Shown: piece after piece, positions 1 to 6,711 of the stretch | Position numbering within the stretch: the first letter of the stretch is position 1 | Layout of the letters: the number at the start of each line of letters is the position of its first letter | Notes under the pieces: model-generated | Seen by the model: the letters and a program-made list of their open reading frames with translations, nothing else | Told to the model about the DNA's origin: nothing | Databases searched by the model: none | Assembly: GCA_017503945.1 (NCBI GenBank) | Contig: JAFVSB010000043.1 | Span: 1-9,322, forward strand | From: Clostridia bacterium | GTDB lineage: Bacteria; Bacillota; Clostridia; UMGS1810 | Direction of reading: 5' to 3' | Length of the DNA: 9,322 nucleotides | Made by a program: the position numbers and the translations under genes

Positions 1-768
1 ATGAGAAAAATATTTGAAGCCTTAGACGCTAAGGTGGATTGGGAAGGAACAACGCAAACTATAACTGCGACAAAAGATGATACTGTCATTACATTACAAA
101 TTAATAATTCCAATATGTATAATAATGGCGTTGCAGAAGCATTAGATGTTGCACCTGTTATTGTAAACAATTCAACATTTGTACCGGTCAGAGCGGTTTC
201 TCAAAGTTTAAAAGCAGATGTTGAATGGCTTGGTCATAACCAGAGCGTTTATATCAATTCTCCGGCGTTATTTAAGCAAGCAAGTGAGAATATTGCTAAA
301 ACCATTACTATGTATGCGCCAGACGGGAGAACTATCGATGTTTTAGAATCAGAAATAGAAGCATATAAAAATGTGGGATGGTACATAGAACCGGTTACAC
401 AGATGTATGCGTTAGATGGCAGAACAATATATGTTCCTAATTCAGAAGTTGAAGCACATAAGAATGTAGGCTGGTATTTAACACCTGTTACAACTATGTA
501 TGCCTCCGATGGAAGGACTATTGTTATTTCACAAGATGAGATAACCAATTATAAAAATGTTGGCTGGTATGAAACAGAGGCACAAGCACAAGCGGCCAAC
601 AAAGTAAATAATGTTTCTTCTAGCTCAAGCAATCCTTCTGCAGATGGATATTACTATAGAACTCCAACAGGTAAAAAATATCATTTAGATCCAAACTGTG
701 GTGGAAAAAACAGCCGTAGAACAACCAATATTTCAGGACTTTCTCCTTGTTCAAAATGTGCCCAATAA
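1..768 (+). CDS. Stalk-domain (copper amine oxidase N-terminal-like) protein with 31-aa repeats and a His/Cys tail, 5' partial
   Basis: The reading frame is open from the first base. Its first residues (MRKIFEALDAKVDWEG) match the interior of a copper-amine-oxidase N-terminal/stalk domain (PF07833-type), where this stretch normally follows a VP motif, so the ATG at base 1 is probably an internal Met and the gene begins upstream. Residues 1-88 hold this domain, including the second-half motif FVPVRAVSQSLKADVEW at about 60-76. Residues 104-194 are three tandem repeats of period 31 with the core MYA-DGRTI...YKNVGWY. A Ser-rich linker (205-213) leads to a C-terminal module, YHLDPNC...SPCSKC, with H228, C233, C250 and C253 in an arrangement seen in small metal-binding or disulfide tails of secreted Firmicute proteins. 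The family is usually exported; any signal peptide would lie outside the window. It is the only complete-looking gene on this strand in the left part, and it ends 48 bases before a terminator. The precise function is unknown. Confidence 0.8.
   Translation: MRKIFEALDAKVDWEGTTQTITATKDDTVITLQINNSNMYNNGVAEALDVAPVIVNNSTFVPVRAVSQSLKADVEWLGHNQSVYINSPALFKQASENIAKTITMYAPDGRTIDVLESEIEAYKNVGWYIEPVTQMYALDGRTIYVPNSEVEAHKNVGWYLTPVTTMYASDGRTIVISQDEITNYKNVGWYETEAQAQAANKVNNVSSSSSNPSADGYYYRTPTGKKYHLDPNCGGKNSRRTTNISGLSPCSKCAQ
310..588 (+). repeat. Three tandem 31-codon repeats within the stalk-domain gene
   Basis: Units start at 310, 403 and 496, exactly 93 bases apart. Each encodes M-Y-A-x-D-G-R-T-I, then a variable acidic stretch, then Y/H-K-N-V-G-W-Y. 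The DNA copies differ at many third positions (the GRT codons differ in all three units), so this is an old duplication kept at protein level rather than a recent slippage. The aromatic/Gly pattern suggests a small repeated surface- or ligand-binding module; the ligand is unknown. Confidence 0.9.
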
Positions 769-815
769 TATTAAATACTAATTTGACATAAAATCAAAAA
801 AGTTTGGTAAATTAT

Positions 816-852
816 GTAGCATACTTGGATTTTTCTGAGTATGCTACTTTTT
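816..852 (+). terminator. Intrinsic terminator of the stalk-domain gene
   Basis: A perfect 10-bp inverted repeat (GTAGCATACT at 816-825, AGTATGCTAC at 838-847) with a 12-base loop is followed directly by five T residues (848-852). It sits 48 bases after the stop codon at 768, on the same strand. Confidence 0.85.
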
Positions 853-933
853 ATATCATATGAAAATATTATACGACTTAAACAAAGATAAGGTCCTTGA
901 AAAACTTCGTAGACTTATGCTATCTTCTGTGGT

Positions 934-1236
934 ATGTTTGTGTTGCCTAAAACAACACTTGATATATACCTGCACAGCACCGAAGATATATCAACGAATG
1001 AACAATAAAAGCCGCCACAATCCAAATTTGAGCCTAAAAATGGCAAGATGAGAAAGACCGGCATAGGATGCAATAGTAAGATAAATGACCACCTATACGA
1101 AGGCAGATACTCGCCAAAGGATGTCTACGGCAAACGACTAGCAAGAAACATATATGCACCTACAAGAGAAGAATGTGAAGAAAAGCTCGCCGTACTGATA
1201 AAGGAAATGAACGCCGAAATCTCAGACAAAAAGTGA
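934..1236 (+). pseudogene. Tyrosine recombinase (integrase) C-terminal remnant
   Basis: One frame reads LPKTTLDIYLHSTEDIS from about 943, which resembles the catalytic-tyrosine region of phage/ICE-type tyrosine recombinases (TTLxIYxH). It is interrupted by TAA at 1006-1008. The same frame then resumes as KPPQSKFEPKNGK and continues from ATG 1048 through INDHLYEGRYSP, GKRLARNIYAPTREECEEKL and KEMNAEI to the TGA at 1234-1236. That second part looks like an AP2-like, arm-type DNA-binding domain as found in clostridial integrases. No body of the enzyme (Arg-His-Arg catalytic residues) is found upstream: all frames there are closed or unrecognisable. ATG 1048 lacks a convincing ribosome binding site. 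I read this as a decayed 3' end of an integrase gene, not a functional small protein. The assignment rests on motif memory, not a search. Confidence 0.6.
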
Positions 1237-1410
1237 AACTCAAAAATGCAAAATAACACAGATGGTACGGATATAAAAAATCCGTGCCACAGCTTTTAGG
1301 TGTATTAAATTTTGATACGCCTTAAACAAAGAAAACGACTATGTCCCACAGTTGAAGATAAAAGTATGTGGTCAAATTTGGGAAATACATATTTTCAAAC
1401 AAAACAAAAG
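1237..1410. other. Gene-free stretch with two hairpins between the integrase remnant and the tRNA terminator
   Basis: No credible gene is present. There are two inverted repeats. The first pairs 1263-1272 with 1280-1289 (TGGTACGGAT / ATCCGTGCCA, one G-T pair). The second pairs 1298-1308 with 1312-1322 (AGGTGTATTAA / TTGATACGCCT, with G-T pairs). Neither is followed by a T-run, so they are weak terminator candidates. They may be the 3' untranslated tail or end structure of the mobile element to which the integrase belonged. Confidence 0.45.
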
Positions 1411-1442
1411 CCTCGGAAATCGGCAAGATTTCCGAGGTTTTT
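1411..1442 (-). terminator. Bidirectional terminator after tRNA-Pro
   Basis: A perfect 11-bp stem (1411-1421 with 1427-1437) with loop GGCAA is flanked by T-rich tracts in both directions: TTTTT at 1438-1442 on the plus strand, and CTTTTGTTTTGTTTG on the minus strand just below 1411. It lies 6 bases beyond the 3' end of the minus-strand tRNA, so it should end the tRNA transcript and also stop any reading from the left. Confidence 0.85.
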
Positions 1443-1447
1443 GGCAG

Positions 1448-1521
<74 letters not shown>

Positions 1522-1542
1522 AGAAAACCGCCTATTATTATA

Positions 1543-2268
1543 TCAAGTATTGATAATTTTGTCAATATCAATTTGAAACTTTTTCCTTAAGCTCCTGCGT
1601 TCGTTTTGTCTCATTTTGAGCTCCATGCGGCGTTTGATGATAAGTGCTACAACTATTATTAGTACACAAACAAAAGCCCCTATCCACAAACCAAGCTTGC
1701 TCTCGACCACTTGTGCATCTTTGGTCTTTGCACCATAGGTATAGCGGTCAATGTTCTCATCAAGACCCAGATTAAGGTTATTGTAGTGACTCTCGTACCA
1801 TTTTGCCAAAGCGTTATACAAAGATATGGTTGCTTTGTCATAATTTCCTTGGGCAAAGTAAGGCTCAAAATAATCTGTCATATATTTATATGCTTCACTC
1901 TCAGAAATAGCATACCTGATGTTTTTGCCTCGCACAAAACTGTATTCCTTACCAGAGGCATCTATAACCACAAAAAAGCTATTTCGGCGGCCAAATTTGG
2001 ACATGCCCCAATCTGAGTAGAGCTTGGTGCAATAATCATTTATGCTAAGGCCTTGTGTTGATTCAGTGGTGACAAAAATTATCTTGGCCTCAGTATGTGA
2101 AAACAGGATATCATTTTTGGATTTTATGTAGCTTTTTGAACTATCTGTAAGAATACCAGCATAATCATTAACCGATATTTCTTCGGGTTTGGCATAGGCT
2201 GATGCACTGACTGTGAGTATATTTAATAACAAAAGCAGTGTAATTATTATATGATAAAATCTCTTCAT
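1543..2268 (-). CDS. TPM-domain protein, secreted N-terminus with C-terminal membrane anchor
   Basis: The 241-aa protein starts at ATG 2268 behind the ribosome binding site AGAGGAGAG. Residues 1-26 are a signal peptide: MKR, a run of I/L, then an ASAYA-type cleavage site. Residues 30 to about 160 match the TPM (TLP18.3/Psb32/MOLO-1) fold, with the opening VNDYAGILTDSSKSYI, then TEAKIIFVTTES, FGRRNSFFVVID and GNYDKATISLYNAL. A linker leads to one membrane helix at about 192-211 and a very basic cytoplasmic tail (KRRMELKMRQNERRSLRKK). TPM proteins act outside the membrane, often linked to envelope or membrane-protein upkeep; some plant members bind phosphate compounds. The low-complexity Gly/Ser tail common in bacterial TPM proteins is absent here. 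The gene follows the PP2C-like gene by 30 bases, implying one transcript. The specific role is unknown. Confidence 0.82.
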   Translation of the reverse strand: MKRFYHIIITLLLLLNILTVSASAYAKPEEISVNDYAGILTDSSKSYIKSKNDILFSHTEAKIIFVTTESTQGLSINDYCTKLYSDWGMSKFGRRNSFFVVIDASGKEYSFVRGKNIRYAISESEAYKYMTDYFEPYFAQGNYDKATISLYNALAKWYESHYNNLNLGLDENIDRYTYGAKTKDAQVVESKLGLWIGAFVCVLIIVVALIIKRRMELKMRQNERRSLRKKFQIDIDKIINT

Positions 2269-2298
2269 GAGACTCTCTCCTCTTTAGTTATAATAATA

Positions 2299-3093
2299 TT
2301 AAATGACACAAGCAATATATGCCACTCCTATGGCGCAAGCTATAGCAAGCATTGCCAGACAAACAGACCAAAAAAGTTTATGTTGCTTTTTGGCAGCTAC
2401 ATGTACGGCAGTGAGATTGCGTGACGAATCAAGCGCGGAGGCTGTGTTGATCAAAACAGAGGGTGCATTACCTTTGTACCTTTCAAAAATTTCATAAATT
2501 TGCTCATCACCGAGAAGTGATTTGAGCCATGAGCCCACCAAAAGATATTCGTCACCCGATTTGACAGTACCAACACAACGCAAGCGAGCTTGGCGGCAAA
2601 GCTTGGAGTTGTGGGATACATTATTGACCAAATCCGGCTCAATTGCAAATGGAGATTGAGAAAAAGCAATCTTTTGTGCATGCTTTTTCTTTTTGTTGAA
2701 ATGATATATGTTAATGTCGCCAAAGCCTGCTGCATAGACATTGCCATTATCTATGCACATCATTGACACCTCAGAAGTATCATCATCACGACATATCACA
2801 TTTGAAAGCTCTTCCATTGCATCTTTTAGGTCATACTGCACTTTGATTCGCATTTTAGCTGAGTTGCGGCGAAACAACACATTGCCAAAGTAATCACACA
2901 TTTGCGAAATAGCATCACTGCAAGAAGCTACAGAAAACACATGCTTTTTGCCTTTGCTTATGGTGCAGATGTTGGTGGCGTTACACACACCCTCACTTAC
3001 GGATGACAGATTGTCGGCAAAAAAGAATTCATTTGAGCTTTGATGTGATTCACCAACATATGAAGCCGCATTTATCTTATATTTATATGACAC
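2299..3093 (-). CDS. PP2C-fold pseudophosphatase-like membrane protein
   Basis: I place the start at GTG 3093 (264 aa) because GGAGGA lies 7 bases before it; a TTG at 3114 lies upstream of that ribosome binding site and is not used. The order of motifs follows PPM/PP2C phosphatases: SSNEFFFAD near 19-27 (cf. RxxNED), HVFSVASCSDA at 51-61 (cf. FxVADGMGG), NGNVYAAGFGDINIYHF at 116-132 (cf. VGDSRxY), DEYLLVGSWLKSLLGDEQI at 181-199 (cf. LLCSDGL) and DSSRNLTAVHV at 222-232 (cf. GSxDNxT). The aspartates that bind the two metal ions are replaced at every recognisable motif, so phosphatase activity is unlikely. A C-terminal membrane helix lies at about 241-262, placing the domain in the cytoplasm. 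It heads an apparent operon with the TPM gene and tRNA-Pro. The fold call comes from motif order only and should be tested by profile search. Confidence 0.65.
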   Translation of the reverse strand: MSYKYKINAASYVGESHQSSNEFFFADNLSSVSEGVCNATNICTISKGKKHVFSVASCSDAISQMCDYFGNVLFRRNSAKMRIKVQYDLKDAMEELSNVICRDDDTSEVSMMCIDNGNVYAAGFGDINIYHFNKKKKHAQKIAFSQSPFAIEPDLVNNVSHNSKLCRQARLRCVGTVKSGDEYLLVGSWLKSLLGDEQIYEIFERYKGNAPSVLINTASALDSSRNLTAVHVAAKKQHKLFWSVCLAMLAIACAIGVAYIACVI

Positions 3094-3169
3094 TTTTGCT
3101 TCCTCCAGAATCAATTAAAAGTCTGCTGCCTTACCTAAAGGCTGCATCATGAACAGCAGATGTATTTTC

Positions 3170-3198
3170 AGTTTACCACATAAAGCAGCTCTTTTCAA
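3170..3198 (-). promoter_or_regulatory. Possible sigma-A promoter for the PP2C-like/TPM operon
   Basis: On the minus strand, TTGAAA (3193-3198) is separated by 17 bases from TAAACT (3170-3175). This is 5/6 and 4/6 matches to consensus at ideal spacing, about 75 bases before the GTG start and downstream of the symporter's terminator. No other candidate is obvious in this gap. Confidence 0.4.
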
Positions 3199-3212
3199 CA
3201 CCTTTATCCAAT

Positions 3213-3257
3213 AAAAAGCAATAGAAGCATGCTTTTGGCATACTTCTATTGCTTTTT
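3213..3257 (-). terminator. Intrinsic terminator of the SipL-like/symporter unit, overlapping the coding end
   Basis: A long inverted repeat pairs 3213-3232 with 3238-3257 (AAAAAGCAATAGAAGCATGC against GCATACTTCTATTGCTTTTT, one mismatch), with a TTTTG loop. The A-run on one arm and T-run on the other let it act in both directions. One arm includes the last codons and the TAG stop of the symporter gene (3246-3248), so the hairpin forms from the coding end itself. Confidence 0.8.
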
Positions 3258-5042
3258 ATTGTGAATTTTCATGCGGAAAGAAGGCATAGGTTTTTGCTTT
3301 GAACTGCTGAATGTGCGCTCGGTATAGTTTTTGGTTATTTTAAACACTACAGGTGAAAGCGAGACAAGCGCTATGAGATTTGGCACTGCCATGAGACCAT
3401 TGAATGCATCGGAAATATTCCACACAACGCTCAAATTAAGAATTGCGCCAAGGATAATGCAAAGTACAAAAAGAATTTTGTAGATTACAAGTGAAGATGA
3501 GCCAAAAATAAACTCCCACGCTCTGGAGCCGTAAAGCGACCATCCAACGATTGTGGAAAAGGCAAAAAGAAGTATGGAAGCTGCAATCAGCTTTCCTGCC
3601 CAATCCCCTATTTTTTGAGAAAATGCAAAGGTCACAAGGGGTACGCCCTCTAATTTTTCAAGTGCTACTGCATTGATGGGTGCCGCAGTGTCATTAATGG
3701 TGTTACCGCCAGAATCCACTGATATTCCGCGCACTGACATTATGTTGGTGTAGGTGCGGGCAGAGTCTGAATAAGGCTCTTTTTTGATGCACACATCAAA
3801 CGGAATTCCTCCTGTTGGTGTGACCTTGTACACGCGGGCAGTTTGTGTATCATTGGTAGCAGGTGCATACACTGTGGTAAAATTCGAATCGACAAGCTCT
3901 ATGTGCTCGGTATCTATCATGGAATCTTCTTTAAGGCAAATGTAGCGAGGCTCCTTGCCAATGCCCTGCAAAGCTTCAGACAGAGTCATTGCAGGACAGG
4001 AGGTGGAAAGAAGCACAAAGGCAGTGAGCGTGCACACAACTATTGTGTCGAAAAACACCACAAATATGCCCCACATGCCCTGAATTGCCGGTTCTTTTAC
4101 ATTGGCAGAGCTATGAGCCATAACCGCCGAGCCGAGGCCTGCTTCGTTTGAAAACACACCTCTTTTGAAGCCTATGACAACGGTGTGCTTAAAAATGAGA
4201 CCTGCTGTTGCACCTGCAACCGAACGCATGGAAAATGCAGAGCGAAAAATGCTTGAAAACACATAGGGAATCTGCTTATAGTTCATAATGAAAATTGCCA
4301 ATGCACCGACTATATAAAACATAGCCATAAATGGAACGAGCTTTTCGGCAGTGCGCCCTGCCCTGCCAACGCCTCCTACTATAATAAAAGCAACCAGCAC
4401 TGCAAGTATTATGCCGCAAGCAAGAGGTGAGATGCCAAAATTGGCTTTGAGAGCTGTTGATATGGAATTTACCTGAGCCATGTTGCCCATGCCGAATGAT
4501 GCGAAAATGCAAAACACACAAAACAAAAAAGCAAGTGCAGGGGCAAGTTTGCCAAGGTGCGGCTTTGATGACATGCCATTTGTGATATAATACATAGGTC
4601 CACCGCACCACTCACCGTCACTGTTTTTATGACGGTAATAAATGCCAAGCACATTTTCGGCATAGGCGGTCATCATGCCAAACAAAGCCGACACCCACAT
4701 CCACATGACTGCACCCGGTCCACCCATTGCAACGGCTGCAGAAACTCCTGCAATATTGCCTGTGCCTATGGTGGATGCCAAAGCGGTGCACAGTGCCTGA
4801 AACTGTGAAAGCTCGTGTGAATCTGAGCAGGTAAGCGATGAACGCGATGAAGAAAAAAGAGAGCCCACAGTGCATTTGAGCCAGTGTCGGATATGGGCAA
4901 GCTGAAAAAACCGGGTGCCCAAAGTCATAATGATGCCCACAACCACAAACAGCACAAGCATGGGAGTGCCCCATATGAAAGAATTTATGGCTCCTGCTAT
5001 GCATGACAATGAATCTATGAATTTATGTAATATATGGCTCAC
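3246..5042 (-). CDS. Alanine/glycine:cation symporter family (AGCS) transporter with an inserted domain
   Basis: The 598-aa membrane protein belongs to the family that imports alanine or glycine with Na+ or H+ (AlsT/DagA/AgcS). Signatures are CTALASTIGTGNIAGVSAA with GGPGAVMWMW (85-116), GGPMYYI (147-153), GGVGRAGR (223-230) and GVFSNEAGLGSA (295-306). Hydrophobic segments fit the usual roughly 11 helices. Family members are usually 440-490 residues; the excess is mainly a polar stretch at about 362-452 (bases about 3687-3959) between the helix ending VLLSTSCP and the helix LIAASILLFAFSTIVGW. The start is GTG 5042, which overlaps the stop of the upstream SipL-like gene as GTGA; its own ribosome binding site is weak (AAAGGCAG, about 13 bases off), consistent with translational coupling. 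A terminator forms from its 3' end. Substrate identity is inferred from family only. Confidence 0.92.
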   Translation of the reverse strand: MSHILHKFIDSLSCIAGAINSFIWGTPMLVLFVVVGIIMTLGTRFFQLAHIRHWLKCTVGSLFSSSRSSLTCSDSHELSQFQALCTALASTIGTGNIAGVSAAVAMGGPGAVMWMWVSALFGMMTAYAENVLGIYYRHKNSDGEWCGGPMYYITNGMSSKPHLGKLAPALAFLFCVFCIFASFGMGNMAQVNSISTALKANFGISPLACGIILAVLVAFIIVGGVGRAGRTAEKLVPFMAMFYIVGALAIFIMNYKQIPYVFSSIFRSAFSMRSVAGATAGLIFKHTVVIGFKRGVFSNEAGLGSAVMAHSSANVKEPAIQGMWGIFVVFFDTIVVCTLTAFVLLSTSCPAMTLSEALQGIGKEPRYICLKEDSMIDTEHIELVDSNFTTVYAPATNDTQTARVYKVTPTGGIPFDVCIKKEPYSDSARTYTNIMSVRGISVDSGGNTINDTAAPINAVALEKLEGVPLVTFAFSQKIGDWAGKLIAASILLFAFSTIVGWSLYGSRAWEFIFGSSSLVIYKILFVLCIILGAILNLSVVWNISDAFNGLMAVPNLIALVSLSPVVFKITKNYTERTFSSSKQKPMPSFRMKIHNKKQ

Positions 5043-6586
5043 TGCCGATTAATCTGCCTTTTGGGAATGAGTATTGGTTTGTCGCCCGATTTGAGTGAAT
5101 ATGAATCAAGGGAGTTAAGCTTGATGATTTCTTCACAGGTGGTGTTATATTTTTTGGCTATATCCCATATGTCGGAATTTGAGTCGGGATAATATACCAC
5201 TATGCTGGGCTGAGATGCTTTATCAATTGGAGAATCAGCATCGAGCGCAAAGTCTGTAATCAGACTTATATCTTCCAAATCAGTGAGCTTGCCTTCGGCA
5301 TTTATGATGGCTCGGATTTGAATTTCTCTTGATGATGCAAGCATATAACCATAGTTAACACAAGCAACTTCCACATTAACCATGCTGTAGGCGCCCTCTG
5401 TGTCGGCTGTAAGCTCTGTTTCGAAAGGTGTGTTATGGTGAATACGGCAAAGGTTTTTTTCTTCATCGGCATATACGACAACTGTTTCTACACTGCCGCT
5501 TACTTTTACCACACTACCATCATTTTGCACTGAGCTGTGCCCTACCATAGCATCCATGTAATAAATTTTGGACACGGCGGGGTCAGCAGATGACAAAATG
5601 ATTGAATCTTTGAGGGTGGTCTGTGTTTTATTGCATTTGCTTATATGCATGATACTTGCATTTCGGCTCTTTGTGTCATAATTGTAATCGGGGCTGTAGA
5701 TATCGGATGCGAGGCAAAAATTACTGTGTTCAAATGCGCATATGCTGCCTCTGAGCTTAAAATCAACATCGAGCTGATTGCCTGCATCTGAAACAGAAAG
5801 AGCATAGCTCGAGTCGGCAACCTCAAAGTGTGAGGATATCATGTGCTCAGCCGATACAGAGTCAATGTCGATGATTTCGGTGAAAGTGGCTTCAGTATCA
5901 TAGGAGCAAATCTCGCCGGCATCACCATAGAGAACCCCGATATTGGCATTGCCTTTTACAATAGCTTTATTGTTAACTGTTTTAATTTCTATGATGTCGG
6001 GGCGGATTGTGACATCATAGACCTCACAGTTTTCGGAATTTGACACAAGTGTCATACAATCAGACAGATTGATTTCGAATTCCTGACATGCCGCAAGAAA
6101 ATCGGAGCTACAGTTCATGCTGTGCGACGGCGTGTCGGGAAACTGATTATCGCCACTGATGGCTTCGAGTGAGCTTTGGCGAACTGCCTCTGCTTTTAGC
6201 TCAAGTATTGCGCCCACTGAGAGCTTGCGCGAATTCTTGACATCGAACACAGTGCGCGACACATTGCACGAGCCTATGCTGATTGCCGAATCATCGGCAC
6301 CGGGCATGTCGGCCTGATGATTGAATGGCGATGAGTATTCTATAGAGCACATAGCACTCGGGTCGCCATCGCCTACATACAAAATGTTGAATTTCACCTT
6401 GCCTGAGAAAATGACCTTGTCCTTTCTCATGTAGCGCTCAGACACATCGGCAATGGCCTTTACCGATAAAATCCGCCCAATGTCGGGCTTGGTGTCGGGC
6501 ACGATGATATCTGCCTCAACACTTGCTTTTGTTTTGATTTGTTTGTTGTAATCACATACGGAAATATTACCGAGATTGAAGTCCAT
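5039..6586 (-). CDS. sipL: SipL-like spore morphogenesis protein (DUF3794/SPOCS repeats plus LysM)
   Basis: I place the start at ATG 6586 (515 aa). GAAGGG ends 9 bases before it, whereas the ATG six bases earlier abuts that site and the open frame further upstream runs back into the rplT terminator. Residues about 20-137 form a SPOCS/DUF3794 unit with the hallmark SVEADIIVPDTKPDIGRIL. Degenerate copies follow at about 170-285 (VYDVTIRPDIIEIKTV, IVKGNANIGVLYGD) and 318-432 (VVKVSGSVETVVVYAD, IQIRAIINAEGKL). Residues 462-509 are a LysM domain (DSNSDIWDIAKKYNTTCEEI...LKSGDKPILIP). Architecture and length match clostridial SipL (about 510 aa), which binds SpoIVA through its LysM and builds the spore coat on the forespore surface in the mother cell. 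The gene shares four bases with the downstream symporter. The symbol reflects architecture; another DUF3794-LysM paralogue is possible. Confidence 0.8.
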   Translation of the reverse strand: MDFNLGNISVCDYNKQIKTKASVEADIIVPDTKPDIGRILSVKAIADVSERYMRKDKVIFSGKVKFNILYVGDGDPSAMCSIEYSSPFNHQADMPGADDSAISIGSCNVSRTVFDVKNSRKLSVGAILELKAEAVRQSSLEAISGDNQFPDTPSHSMNCSSDFLAACQEFEINLSDCMTLVSNSENCEVYDVTIRPDIIEIKTVNNKAIVKGNANIGVLYGDAGEICSYDTEATFTEIIDIDSVSAEHMISSHFEVADSSYALSVSDAGNQLDVDFKLRGSICAFEHSNFCLASDIYSPDYNYDTKSRNASIMHISKCNKTQTTLKDSIILSSADPAVSKIYYMDAMVGHSSVQNDGSVVKVSGSVETVVVYADEEKNLCRIHHNTPFETELTADTEGAYSMVNVEVACVNYGYMLASSREIQIRAIINAEGKLTDLEDISLITDFALDADSPIDKASQPSIVVYYPDSNSDIWDIAKKYNTTCEEIIKLNSLDSYSLKSGDKPILIPKRQINRQ

Positions 6587-6609
6587 GTAATTCATCCCTT
6601 CACATAATA

Positions 6610-6652
6610 ATAGTATTTGTACAATATATGACGGACAAATATTATTTATTAC
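6610..6652 (-). promoter_or_regulatory. Candidate promoter region of the SipL-like gene (sporulation or housekeeping sigma)
   Basis: Two readings exist on the minus strand. A sigma-E/K-like -10, CATATATT (6623-6630), has an AT-rich GTAATAAA about 15 bases upstream (around 6645-6652). Alternatively, a weak sigma-A pair is present: TTGTCC (6633-6638), 17 bases, TACTAT (6610-6615), 4/6 each. The sporulation reading fits the gene's role, since C. difficile sipL is made under mother-cell control. The sequence alone does not decide. Confidence 0.35.
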
Positions 6653-6654
6653 GC

Positions 6655-6700
6655 AAAAAAGAAAAGTGCAATCATTGCCCTGTGACAACGATTGCACTTT
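6655..6700 (-). terminator. Terminator of the infC-rpmI-rplT operon
   Basis: A 15-bp stem (6663-6677 with 6686-6700, one G-U pair) has its 5' arm beginning 11 bases after the rplT stop. On the minus strand it is followed by TTTTCTTTTTT (6655-6665). It separates the ribosomal operon from the SipL-like gene. Confidence 0.9.
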
Positions 6701-6711
6701 GAATTCTCTTA

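Noticed and set aside
249..548. Minus-strand open frame opposite the 31-residue repeats
   Set aside because: It is the antisense shadow of the repeated plus-strand gene, with no ribosome binding site or recognisable sequence.
310..588. CRISPR-like array in the first gene
   Set aside because: The period of 93 bases keeps the reading frame and encodes conserved protein repeats without unique spacers.
860..1051. Plus-strand open frame of 63 codons after the first terminator
   Set aside because: It has no ribosome binding site or family resemblance, and it overlaps the integrase-like reading in another frame; it is most likely decayed sequence.
1549..1572. ATTGATA/TATCAAT inverted repeat as a terminator of the TPM gene
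   Set aside because: It lies within the last codons and is AT-only with no T-run after it on the minus strand; the terminator at 1411-1442 fits better.
3094..3114. TTG start at 3114 for the PP2C-like gene
   Set aside because: The ribosome binding site GGAGGA lies inside this extension, positioned correctly for the GTG at 3093.
6587..6697. N-terminal extension of the SipL-like gene upstream of ATG 6586
   Set aside because: The extension runs through the rplT terminator hairpin and the promoter region and does not resemble the family; a good ribosome binding site sits just before 6586.
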